This document shows positions 1 through 5,229 of a stretch of DNA of 6,061 nt, one piece after another. The stretch's first letter is position 1. Each line of letters begins with the position of its first letter. Under the pieces are notes generated by a model. It was not told the DNA's origin. It saw nothing but the letters and a program-made list of their open reading frames with translations, and did not search any database. The stretch covers positions 1 through 6,061 of the forward strand of contig JBEQBT010000212.1 in the NCBI GenBank assembly GCA_041639705.1. Reading direction: 5' to 3'. Position numbers and translations under genes: made by a program. The stretch comes from JARDZI01 sp041639705 (GTDB lineage Bacteria; Bacillota; Clostridia; Clostridiales; Caloramatoraceae).

Positions 1-35
1 GATGAGTGTAGATTTTCATTTTAAATCCACCAATA

Positions 36-131
36 TTCTCAATTTAAAACAGCATACAAATTACAAATATTAGGTGATATTCTCACTTTAAAACAGTATG
101 ATTTTAAAACATTCTCGATTTACATTAGCAT
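36..131 (+). repeat. Three 20-bp repeats, putative transposase binding sites (left end)
   Basis: Three direct copies lie at 36-55 (TTCTCAATTTAAAACAGCAT), 80-99 (TTCTCACTTTAAAACAGTAT) and 112-131 (TTCTCGATTTACATTAGCAT). Each is also preceded by an A. Start-to-start distances are 44 and 32 bp, close to four and three helical turns. They lie beyond the 3' end of the minus-strand operon, where a transposon end would be. Multiple spaced transposase sites per end are known for Tn552 and Tn7-like elements; that these copies serve this role is inference. Confidence 0.7.
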
Positions 132-212
132 TTCACATGAATTCTTAAAAGTTCATAGTTGCACAAATAAAATATTTGTATTACGCTAATTCTGTAGAAT
201 GACTTACATGAC

Positions 213-238
213 AAAAGAGCAGGTGGTGCTGCTCTTTT
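213..238 (-). terminator. Bidirectional rho-independent terminator
   Basis: A perfect 10-bp stem (AAAAGAGCAG / CTGCTCTTTT) closes a 6-base loop (223-228). Read on the minus strand it ends in a short U run and starts 15 bases beyond the stop codon of the small 100-residue gene, so it should end the transposon operon. The flanking A and T runs make it work on either strand. Confidence 0.8.
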
Positions 239-252
239 AAAAGGGTGATAAT

Positions 253-555
253 TTAAATTTGATCCTTAAGTGTATAAAGTGCTGTAGCTACGGTTATTCC
301 ATCTACGGGGCCAAGAACTCTTGTAAGTTGTTCTGTGTTCCAAAATTTATCACCTAGACTGCTTAGGTAGCATCCAGCGCCCCAGTCAGGCACACAAGCC
401 CAATTTCCTCGAGAGGATTTTCCAAATACAACCATTATACCCGATCTTGCTTCAATTCTAATTTCATAATGACTTTTGTATTTAGTGAACCTTGGTATTA
501 TACCTTCCCACTTTTCGATGCCATCATCAGTTTTCATACTACAATTAAATTTCAT
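253..555 (-). CDS. Small hypothetical protein (DUF6618-like), last gene of transposon operon
   Basis: This 100-residue protein has no signal peptide or membrane segment. It resembles a small family of clostridial proteins that I associate, from memory, with the name DUF6618; its function is unknown. The most distinctive stretches are EARSGIMVVFGKSSRG (35-50), the aromatic and cysteine-rich ACVPDWGAGCYL (53-64), and FWNTEQLTRVLGPVDGITVA (71-90). Cys54 and Cys62 are the only cysteines besides Cys5. The start at 555 is preferred because AGAGGTG lies five bases upstream, overlapping the stop of the ATPase gene. A longer frame back to 615 has no such site and would overlap the ATPase gene by about 45 bases. 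The 13-bp gap to the ATPase suggests coupled translation, so it is either an accessory transposition protein or a passenger. Confidence 0.75.
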   Translation of the reverse strand: MKFNCSMKTDDGIEKWEGIIPRFTKYKSHYEIRIEARSGIMVVFGKSSRGNWACVPDWGAGCYLSSLGDKFWNTEQLTRVLGPVDGITVATALYTLKDQI

Positions 556-568
556 ATCAGCACCTCTA

Positions 569-1369
569 TCATATATTGAGTTCATTTTGAGCTTGGTAAA
601 CAATTTCTTCATCAATAATTCTCTGTTTTGTTGAATATGCCGTCATTAAACATGAATTAACCAAGTTGTTTACTAACCTTGGGAACCCACTGGTATTCCC
701 ATATATTGCATCGATAGCATTGCAGGTGAATAGCTCTTCAGTAACACCAGCTAATTTAAGCCTGCTGTTTATGTAATCTGATAATTCTTCTTTCTTAAGA
801 CCTTGCAAAATATATTTAACCCCTATTCGTTGGCGAAGAGCATTATTGATATTCAAAGCCAATTTATTACGTATATGTGGTTGTCCTGAAAGTATCAGAA
901 TATAAGGATTTTCAGAATCTATTTTAAAATTGAAAATCAATCTCAAATCTTCAAGAACGTCATTTGATGCCATTTGAATTTCATCCAATATAATTACTGG
1001 TGTAATTCGCTGATCATAGTAAGAGGAACAAATAGCCGTTTGGATTTGGTTAAATAATGTGACTTTCCTAGATGATGGTGTTTCTCCTAGTATCGTGGCT
1101 AATGCCTGATAAAAGTCTTTTACTGTAAGGGTGGATAGGGCAAGATAGCAAGGCTTGTACAATGAAGGGTTTAAACTATTTACATATTTTCTTAAAGAGG
1201 TTGATTTGCCAGCACCAGCTTCACCGACAACCAAGCCCATGCCTCTCGTACTTTGAAGATATTTAAGTCTAGCACTAAGCTCCTTGAAGTCGTTGCTTTC
1301 ATAAAGACTATCGGTAGAAATATTTTTATCAAAAGGGTTAAATTTAAATCCAAAATATTGTGTGTACAT
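569..1369 (-). CDS. AAA+ ATPase, transposition regulator (TniB / Tn552 p271-like)
   Basis: This is probably the ATP-dependent partner that brings target DNA to the transposase, as TniB, MuB and TnsC do. The 266-residue protein begins with FGFKFNPF, usual for ExeA/TniB-type ATPases. It has Walker A GEAGAGKST (49-57), Walker B VIILDEIQ with D129 and E130, a sensor-1-like LILSGQP (158-164), an arginine-rich ALRQRI (177-182) and a sensor-2-like GFPRL near the C-terminus. All catalytic motifs look intact. An ATG at 1381 directly abuts the AAGGAG site with no spacing, so the ATG at 1369 is chosen, 12 bases from AAGGAG and one base after the transposase stop (TAG-T-ATG). Either start is possible. 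Family membership is firm; the role in target capture is inferred from the neighbouring transposase. Confidence 0.88.
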   Translation of the reverse strand: MYTQYFGFKFNPFDKNISTDSLYESNDFKELSARLKYLQSTRGMGLVVGEAGAGKSTSLRKYVNSLNPSLYKPCYLALSTLTVKDFYQALATILGETPSSRKVTLFNQIQTAICSSYYDQRITPVIILDEIQMASNDVLEDLRLIFNFKIDSENPYILILSGQPHIRNKLALNINNALRQRIGVKYILQGLKKEELSDYINSRLKLAGVTEELFTCNAIDAIYGNTSGFPRLVNNLVNSCLMTAYSTKQRIIDEEIVYQAQNELNI

Positions 1370-1370
1370 A

Positions 1371-2732
1371 CTAGTTACCATCTCCTTCGCTTAACAAATT
1401 TGAATACGATATCACGGTATGAGGCACATCATCACTTACTTCTATTGGATTAATTTCTTTATCATTATCACTAGCCTTGCGTCTATTTCCATTAAAACGT
1501 CGTTTTACGTGGGCATTATCCGAAAAATTTATCTTTATTGCTTCCCCGACTTTTATACCTTCCCTGTATAAAAAAATCTTGTTTTGGACATTACTTAACA
1601 GTTCTGGGTCGTACCTTACTTCTAAGCGCTCTCCTGCAAATTTCTGTTCAGTTTCATATAGAATATTGTCAAGTTGGAGTGTTGCATCGTTATTAATTTT
1701 TCTACTGACCCTTATCAAAAAACATTCGTGTAATTGATTTATATCATTGAATATTTTGATCCTTGAAACTTGTGACATAAATAAATCTATAGGGCTCATT
1801 AATGTTGTACTATGTTTCTTTCTCTGATAGTCATCTTCGAGCCAGACTCTAAATTTTGTGTTTAGTTCTTCAATATCCTTTATCTCAGTTGGATTTATTC
1901 GACTTAAGAACCTTGTTCTGACTGTTTTAAAGAACCTTTCTATCTTTCCTTTTGAGTTTGGAGTAAATAATTTTGCATGAATAAGTGTACATCCTATAGA
2001 GGCACATATATACTCCAATTGCTGAGATCTGTAGATTTTTCCATTGTCTGTATACAACATTGTAGGGATTCCCCTTTTCATAATCGCTTCTTTAAAGGAA
2101 GCCCTAAGTGCATTGAAGTTTTGAGTGTGATAAAATTCTGCATGGGTTATTAGTCTTGAAGAATCATCAATGTAAGCTAAAAGGTAGGTTTGTTTTTTAG
2201 ATTTGCCTACTTTTATGTATGGCCCATACATCGTGTCTGTTTGCCAAAGTTCATTAATAAACGCATGGGAAAATCGTTTCAAATCCTTTTCTTCATCATC
2301 AATAGACAGTTCTTTGTTTATATGGATATCTTCCATATATCTATAGAAGGTGGAAATAGATACTTTACTTTCCGTCAAAGTTCCTTCTGCTACTAGCGTT
2401 TCATAAATCAATTTTACTTGCATTTTAGGAAATTCTAATTTTATCTCCTTGATTCTTGATAAAATTTCATCTCCAATTTTCCGGTGAGTTCCTTTATCAC
2501 TTCTCCCCCCAGGTTTAAGAGCATCTATACCACCTTTAAGGTAAGAAGATGCCCAGTATTGCAATGTCTTTGGTGTGTAATTCCTTGACCCATAGTAGGG
2601 TATGTCTATTGGTTTATCACATAGCTCAGTAAAGTAGGCCTTTTGATTTGGAATTTGACCGTTTAAAACCGGAGCCACAATAGAAAACTTTTTAAGTGCT
2701 ATTGTTTCTCGCATTTTATCATCTAACTGCAT
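1371..2732 (-). CDS. DDE transposase, rve integrase core with Mu-type C-terminal region (TniA / Tn552 p480-like)
   Basis: This is the DNA strand-transfer enzyme of the element. In the 453-residue protein a helix-turn-helix region comes first (about 50-85, PKTLQYWASSYLKGGIDAL then PGGRSDKG). The rve catalytic core follows, with D166 in WQTDTMYGP, D229 in LYTDNGK and E265 in GKIERFF, so the D-D-35-E spacing is exact. A C-terminal beta-rich part (about 325-410) is of the Mu-transposase-C type, and the tail is charged. All three catalytic residues are present and there is no frameshift, so it may be active. The ATG at 2732 has GGAGG seven bases upstream. Its stop lies one base before the preferred start of the ATPase gene, showing translational coupling. 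The length is close to that of Tn552 p480. A palindrome CGACCGGTCG lies just upstream. Confidence 0.92.
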   Translation of the reverse strand: MQLDDKMRETIALKKFSIVAPVLNGQIPNQKAYFTELCDKPIDIPYYGSRNYTPKTLQYWASSYLKGGIDALKPGGRSDKGTHRKIGDEILSRIKEIKLEFPKMQVKLIYETLVAEGTLTESKVSISTFYRYMEDIHINKELSIDDEEKDLKRFSHAFINELWQTDTMYGPYIKVGKSKKQTYLLAYIDDSSRLITHAEFYHTQNFNALRASFKEAIMKRGIPTMLYTDNGKIYRSQQLEYICASIGCTLIHAKLFTPNSKGKIERFFKTVRTRFLSRINPTEIKDIEELNTKFRVWLEDDYQRKKHSTTLMSPIDLFMSQVSRIKIFNDINQLHECFLIRVSRKINNDATLQLDNILYETEQKFAGERLEVRYDPELLSNVQNKIFLYREGIKVGEAIKINFSDNAHVKRRFNGNRRKASDNDKEINPIEVSDDVPHTVISYSNLLSEGDGN

Positions 2733-2754
2733 ATAAAAACCTCCATTAATTTCC

Positions 2755-2764
2755 CGACCGGTCG
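2755..2764. promoter_or_regulatory. Palindrome CGACCGGTCG upstream of transposase gene, operator-like
   Basis: This perfect 10-bp GC-rich palindrome stands out in an AT-rich leader, about 10 bases upstream of the transposase GGAGG site. Sequences of the GACCGGTC type are common in operators of TetR-family repressors. No regulator gene is visible here, so binding is only a guess. No convincing -35/-10 pair was found in the 146-bp gap between the zinc-ribbon gene and the transposase gene. Confidence 0.35.
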
Positions 2765-2869
2765 AATCTAAAGCTTTAATTCTATTTTAATTAAGCTCAT
2801 CTTTGATATAAAGGAAAAAGTTGTGTTGGAGGCTGAATTTACAATCATACTTCTAAAATTTTAGTTTTA

Positions 2870-2889
2870 ATGCTAAAATTAATTGAGAG
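2870..2889 (-). repeat. Inverted copy of the 20-bp repeat at the 3' end of the DUF6431-like gene
   Basis: Read on the minus strand this is CTCTCAATTAATTTTAGCAT, differing from the copy at 3514-3533 at only two positions. It is inverted relative to the left-end copies and covers the last codons and stop of the zinc-ribbon gene. The bases just beyond it (2853-2864) form the palindrome CTAAAATTTTAG, and 2857-2864 can pair with 2873-2880. Confidence 0.6.
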
Positions 2890-3469
2890 AGCCAAGGAAT
2901 GCCCTATTGCAATTATCCCTAAATCTTTTCCCGAAGACGTGGGTGGATTTAAATCCACTTGAGATAATTTCAATAAGCTCCATGACTCTTTTCCTTTTGT
3001 CACTTTCATTAACATCGTAAGTAATATAGGGCTTAAGCTGCCTTATTCCATGCTGTATAAAGACTGTGTTTGCAATAAACCTTTTTATGTAAAAGTATAT
3101 ATGCTGTCTTTCAATCATGATGTCAGGATTTTCTTTTCTAAGCTCTTCTATGCAAGATTTAAGTGTTCCAGCATATCGAATAACATCTCCAATATATTTA
3201 ATAATCAAGCCTATATAATATTGAAAAAATGGAGTGCAGAAGTATGGAAGATAAGAAATTGTTCTTCCACATTCTTGGCATATATATCTCCGAACAAGAA
3301 TTTTCTTGCTGAATCCTCTAGTTATAAAATAGCGCCTGTAAAATCCATGTTTCTTCATTGTTATGTATTTATTACAAATTGGACATTTATTTGGTGGATC
3401 AGGAAAGTTGTAATTATAGTTCGCGTTAGCATATTTATCGTAATCTTCTTCCACAAATTGAATCTGCAT
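2879..3469 (-). CDS. Zinc-ribbon protein, DUF6431-like, transposon-associated
   Basis: This 196-residue basic protein has a four-cysteine zinc ribbon, C29-x2-C32 and C64-x2-C67, in CPICNK and CQECGR. A helical part follows, with a possible helix-turn-helix at about 101-134. From memory it matches the DUF6431 family, seen in Firmicutes beside rve-type transposases and their ATPases; that link is moderately sure. No catalytic motif is visible. By analogy with the zinc-binding TniQ/TnsD proteins it could help choose the target or assemble the complex, but that is speculation. The ATG at 3469 has GGAGG seven bases upstream. A promoter-like pair lies in the inverted repeat just upstream. It is 146 bp from the transposase gene, so it may be transcribed with it or separately. 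Repeat copies flank the gene on both sides. Confidence 0.75.
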   Translation of the reverse strand: MQIQFVEEDYDKYANANYNYNFPDPPNKCPICNKYITMKKHGFYRRYFITRGFSKKILVRRYICQECGRTISYLPYFCTPFFQYYIGLIIKYIGDVIRYAGTLKSCIEELRKENPDIMIERQHIYFYIKRFIANTVFIQHGIRQLKPYITYDVNESDKRKRVMELIEIISSGFKSTHVFGKRFRDNCNRAFLGSLN

Positions 3470-3481
3470 AAAAATTCCTCC

Positions 3482-3542
3482 ATAAAGTTAATGCTAAAAT
3501 AAATTGACAATCCTTCTCAATTTATTTTAGCATTAACTTTAT
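3482..3542. repeat. Perfect 26-bp inverted repeat with 9-base loop
   Basis: Arm 3482-3507 is the exact reverse complement of arm 3517-3542, and the loop is 3508-3516. Each arm contains one copy of the transposon repeat, head to head: minus strand 3491-3510 (TTGTCAATTTATTTTAGCAT) and plus strand 3514-3533 (TTCTCAATTTATTTTAGCAT). It sits between the start of the zinc-ribbon gene and the intron remnant, at the expected right end of the transposon. Confidence 0.85.
3491..3520 (-). promoter_or_regulatory. Candidate promoter of the zinc-ribbon gene (operon)
   Basis: On the minus strand, TTGAGA (3520-3515) and TAGCAT (3496-3491) are separated by 18 bases. This would start transcription near 3484, just before the GGAGG of the zinc-ribbon gene. 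Because the region is palindromic, the plus strand also has TTGACA (3504-3509), 18 bases, TAGCAT (3528-3533). The pair lies inside the putative transposase binding sites, so bound transposase could repress it. Confidence 0.45.
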
Positions 3543-3586
3543 TCTCAGATTATATATCTTGATAATTTTCATGAGATTTAAGTGAT

Positions 3587-3994
3587 TTGAATTTGATAGC
3601 TTACATCAAGGACAAAATTAGAGAGATAACTAACCGAAATATAGGAATAAGCATGGAGTCAAGAATTAAGAAACTCAATGAATATACTATAGGTTGGATT
3701 AACTATTTTGGGATAGCAAAGGCTGCCGCCAGACTAAGAGACTTAGAGGAATGGCTACGAAGGAGATTAAGAGCTTGTATTTGGAAACAATGGAAGAAGA
3801 TAAAGACAAAAGGAAGAAATCTTATGAAACTTGGACTACCCGAGTACAAAGCTTGGGAATATGCAAATACAAGAAAAGGCTATTGGAGAATATCCAACAG
3901 CCCAATTCTTAAAACAACTCTAACTAATAAATATCTCGAAAGTCTTAACTATAAAAGCATTTCTAGCAGATATCAAATAGTTCATAATTCTTAA
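3587..3994 (+). pseudogene. Group II intron maturase, C-terminal fragment
   Basis: The 135 residues match the C-terminal part of group II intron reverse transcriptase/maturases. They cover the end of the thumb (IKDKIREITNRNIGISMESR), the maturase X (GIIM) domain with LNEYTIGWINYFGIA, and the DNA-binding tail with YKAWEYANTRKGYWRISNSP. No HNH endonuclease follows. Complete proteins are usually over 400 residues, so the whole reverse transcriptase domain is missing. A stop at 3572-3574 lies just upstream, and the frame opens only with a TTG that has no ribosome site. The likeness begins at about 3597-3602, so everything before that is foreign sequence. The fragment cannot reverse transcribe; splicing help from it alone is unlikely. 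Confidence 0.9.
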
Positions 3995-3997
3995 TGA

Positions 3998-4029
3998 ACC
4001 GCCGTGTACCGAACGGTATGCACGGTGGT
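3998..4029 (+). ncRNA. Group II intron domain V
   Basis: ACCGCCGTG (3998-4006) pairs with CACGGTGGT (4021-4029), with one G-U wobble. A two-base bulge region and an upper stem around CCGAACGG follow. This is the catalytic hairpin of group II introns, placed as usual a few bases after the maturase stop codon. Confidence 0.88.
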
Positions 4030-4031
4030 GT

Positions 4032-4073
4032 GAGAGGACGCTGGATAAATTAATTATTCAGCTCCTACTCGAT
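4032..4073 (+). ncRNA. Group II intron domain VI and 3' splice site
   Basis: GAG (4032-4034) pairs with CTC (4068-4070), AGGA (4035-4038) with TCCT (4063-4066), and GCTGGATAA (4040-4048) with TTATTCAGC (4054-4062). A4067 is left bulged, seven bases from the intron end, which is where the branch-point adenosine sits in this intron type. The intron ends in AT at 4073. Confidence 0.8.
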
Positions 4074-4173
4074 TAGCATAATAGGAATAATGCGACGCAA
4101 AAAAAGCGAAATCTCATAATCTCATGTGGGTGGCACCAATGACTGCAAATGTGACTATTTGTGTATCTGTGAA

Positions 4174-4803
4174 TTAGCATTTCCATTTATTAGGGTATGA
4201 TACAAATGGATTATCCTTTATGAAAAACCTCCAGGGGTAGTGGATTGCTTCTTCAGCATAATCAATGTTTATTCTAGGAGATGTGCATATTTCTATATCC
4301 TCATTTGTATCATCCTCGAGAATATATAATCTTTCTCCACATAAATCCTCGCCATAATTAGTTTTATCAATTTTCATTGCTTTACATAGCTTTCCAGGAC
4401 CGTTTGTCATATTTACTATTGAACGTTTATTCAAATCAGAGTAGGGCTTATTATATCTATTAATAGATAGTTGGTTTAAATTAGAAATTGGTTCTAATGC
4501 ACGTATTAAAATTGCATTTGGAGTTCCAGACTCTGCAGAAACTACATTCATGCAATAATACATGCCATAAATTGAAAATATGTAGGCAAAGCCTGGAGGA
4601 CCATACATTATCGCTACCCTTTCTGTTCTTCTGTTATTAAATGAATGTGCGGCCTTATCATGTGGGCCTTTGTATGCTTCAACCTCGACAATTCTTCCCA
4701 TAAGCTCAATTCCATCTACTTTATGAACTAAATACTTACTAAGAAACCTTTTACTCAAATCAAGTGTATCACCCTCATAAAATTCTCTGGAGAGTTTTTT
4801 CAT
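4174..4803 (-). CDS. DNA-3-methyladenine glycosylase (AAG/MPG family)
   Basis: This base-excision repair enzyme removes alkylated and deaminated purines such as 3-methyladenine from DNA, leaving an abasic site. The 209 residues are a full-length single domain of the AAG/MPG fold. The signature VEVEAYKGPHDKAAHS (39-54) carries the catalytic Glu42, with Tyr44 and His53 matching human Glu125, Tyr127 and His136. IYGMYYCMN (78-86) gives Asn86, the match of Asn169, and LIRALEP (99-105) gives Arg101, the match of Arg182. At the position of human Tyr159, which stacks on the flipped base, this protein has Phe76. The ATG at 4803 is chosen because GAGGTG lies six bases upstream; a longer frame to 4824 has no such site. 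It stands alone, divergent from nrdJ, and no strong terminator is seen after it. Confidence 0.95.
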   Translation of the reverse strand: MKKLSREFYEGDTLDLSKRFLSKYLVHKVDGIELMGRIVEVEAYKGPHDKAAHSFNNRRTERVAIMYGPPGFAYIFSIYGMYYCMNVVSAESGTPNAILIRALEPISNLNQLSINRYNKPYSDLNKRSIVNMTNGPGKLCKAMKIDKTNYGEDLCGERLYILEDDTNEDIEICTSPRINIDYAEEAIHYPWRFFIKDNPFVSYPNKWKC

Positions 4804-4848
4804 ATTCTGCACCTCACAAAACATATTAGAATGCCATTCAATAAATTT

Positions 4849-4857
4849 ATTATATCA
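4849..4857 (-). promoter_or_regulatory. Extended -10 promoter of the glycosylase gene
   Basis: The minus strand reads TGATATAAT (TATAAT at 4854-4849 preceded by TGA), 45 bases upstream of the chosen start. No good -35 is seen at 17 bases (GAATTT), which fits an extended -10 promoter. Confidence 0.5.
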
Positions 4858-5147
4858 AAATTATAAAAATTAAATTCCGATAGATAAACTATATTTTCTT
4901 GAAAAAGTTATAATATATATAATGTAATTTCCTTATCGGAACGTATATAGATTTGTTAATAAATAAAAATTTAAATGATAGGTTAGCAGTAAAATGTTTA
5001 GAAATGTAAAAGAAATTTTTATAAATCAACAATGTTATGTCATTATTTACATAACATTTGGTTAGTGAAATAAGTAATAAGACAAAGCTACAGATAGATT
5101 TTTAATCAATATTATTATCCTATTGCATTTAATAATTGAATTTGATT
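4858..5147. other. AT-rich intergenic region without genes
   Basis: No open frame of useful length with a ribosome site is visible on either strand. The one structured element is an inverted repeat, AATGTTATGT (5031-5040) and ACATAACATT (5049-5058), with an 8-base loop. The rest is low-complexity A/T sequence between two divergent promoters. No cobalamin riboswitch is recognisable. Confidence 0.6.
5031..5058. repeat. 10-bp inverted repeat, role unknown
   Basis: AATGTTATGT and its exact complement ACATAACATT flank CATTATTT. No gene ends nearby, so a terminator role is doubtful. It could be an operator or a weak RNA hairpin. Confidence 0.4.
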
Positions 5148-5176
5148 TTGCAGACATCAATTTAAAGTGATACAAT
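5148..5176 (+). promoter_or_regulatory. nrdJ promoter
   Basis: TGATACAAT (5168-5176) is an extended -10 with TACAAT at 5171-5176. TTGCAG at 5148-5153, 17 bases upstream, is a weak -35. Transcription would start near 5183. The -10 lies inside the first NrdR box. Confidence 0.55.
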
Positions 5177-5185
5177 ACATTGTGT
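5170..5185 (+). promoter_or_regulatory. NrdR box 1
   Basis: ATACAATACATTGTGT matches the known NrdR box (ACACWATATWTWGTGT) at 14 of 16 positions. It overlaps the -10 of the nrdJ promoter, where bound NrdR, an ATP-cone zinc-ribbon repressor of ribonucleotide reductase genes, would block RNA polymerase. Confidence 0.7.
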
Positions 5186-5200
5186 TATTAAAATATTCAT

Positions 5201-5216
5201 ATACCAAATATAGAAT
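5201..5216 (+). promoter_or_regulatory. NrdR box 2 (weaker)
   Basis: ATACCAAATATAGAAT matches the NrdR box at about 11 of 16 positions. It lies exactly 31 bp from box 1, with 15 bp between the boxes. That is the tandem spacing known for NrdR sites, which supports both. It ends one base before the nrdJ ribosome site. Confidence 0.55.
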
Positions 5217-5229
5217 TGGAGGGTATATT

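Larger units (their letters stand above)
36..3533 (-). mobile_element. Tn552/TniAB-like transposon (limits approximate)
   Basis: Four minus-strand genes (zinc-ribbon protein, DDE transposase, AAA+ ATPase, small protein) lie between related 20-21-bp repeats at 36-131 and at 2870-3533. A DDE transposase of about 450 residues followed by an ATPase of about 270 residues is the hallmark of the Tn552 (p480/p271) and Tn5053 (TniA/TniB) group, whose ends carry several transposase binding sites. The repeats match that plan. The limits given are the outermost repeats; the true tips should lie a little further out. No TGT/ACA tip pair and no target duplication could be identified, and the left tip may be outside the window. 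No resolvase gene is visible. It is also possible that the DUF6431-like gene is a separate unit. Confidence 0.65.
3595..4073 (+). mobile_element. 5'-truncated group II intron (3' remnant)
   Basis: The remnant comprises the maturase fragment, domain V (3998-4029), domain VI (4032-4070) and the 3' end ...CTACTCGAT at 4073. Domains I-III and the 5' splice site are absent from this window, so it cannot splice or move on its own. The left limit is approximate: it is where maturase likeness starts, about 50 bases beyond the transposon inverted repeat. The rest of the intron could lie left of base 1 if the transposon inserted into it. Confidence 0.8.

Noticed and set aside
20..31. 12-base match TTTAAATCCACC to the minus strand at 2953-2942
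   Set aside because: A match of this length in AT-rich sequence is expected by chance, and the neighbouring bases do not match.
36..131. The three repeats as a CRISPR array
   Set aside because: Gaps are 23 and 11 bp, the copies are degenerate and no cas gene is present.
1253..1737. Plus-strand open frames of 66 and 86 residues
   Set aside because: They lie opposite the ATPase and transposase genes, have no family likeness and are shadows of those genes.
2190..2396. Plus-strand open frame of 68 residues
   Set aside because: It is antisense to the transposase core and has no recognisable domain.
2943..2958. 16-bp perfect palindrome GTGGATTTAAATCCAC
   Set aside because: It is inside the zinc-ribbon coding sequence (Gly-Phe-Lys-Ser-Thr codons) with nothing linking it to regulation.
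3050..3502. Plus-strand open frame of 150 residues
   Set aside because: It is antisense to the zinc-ribbon gene, whose two C-x2-C pairs and ribosome site show the coding strand.
4099..4130. Terminator of the glycosylase gene at the seven-T run (minus strand)
   Set aside because: No stable stem precedes the run; only a tandem 8-base repeat AATCTCAT is present.
4173..4183. ATTAGCATTTC, as at 124-134, as another transposon repeat
   Set aside because: The TTCTC-AATTTA half is missing and the bases are the last codons of the glycosylase gene.
4858..5229. Cobalamin riboswitch before nrdJ
   Set aside because: No B12-box-like sequence or suitable stems were seen, and the predicted leader is under 50 bases.
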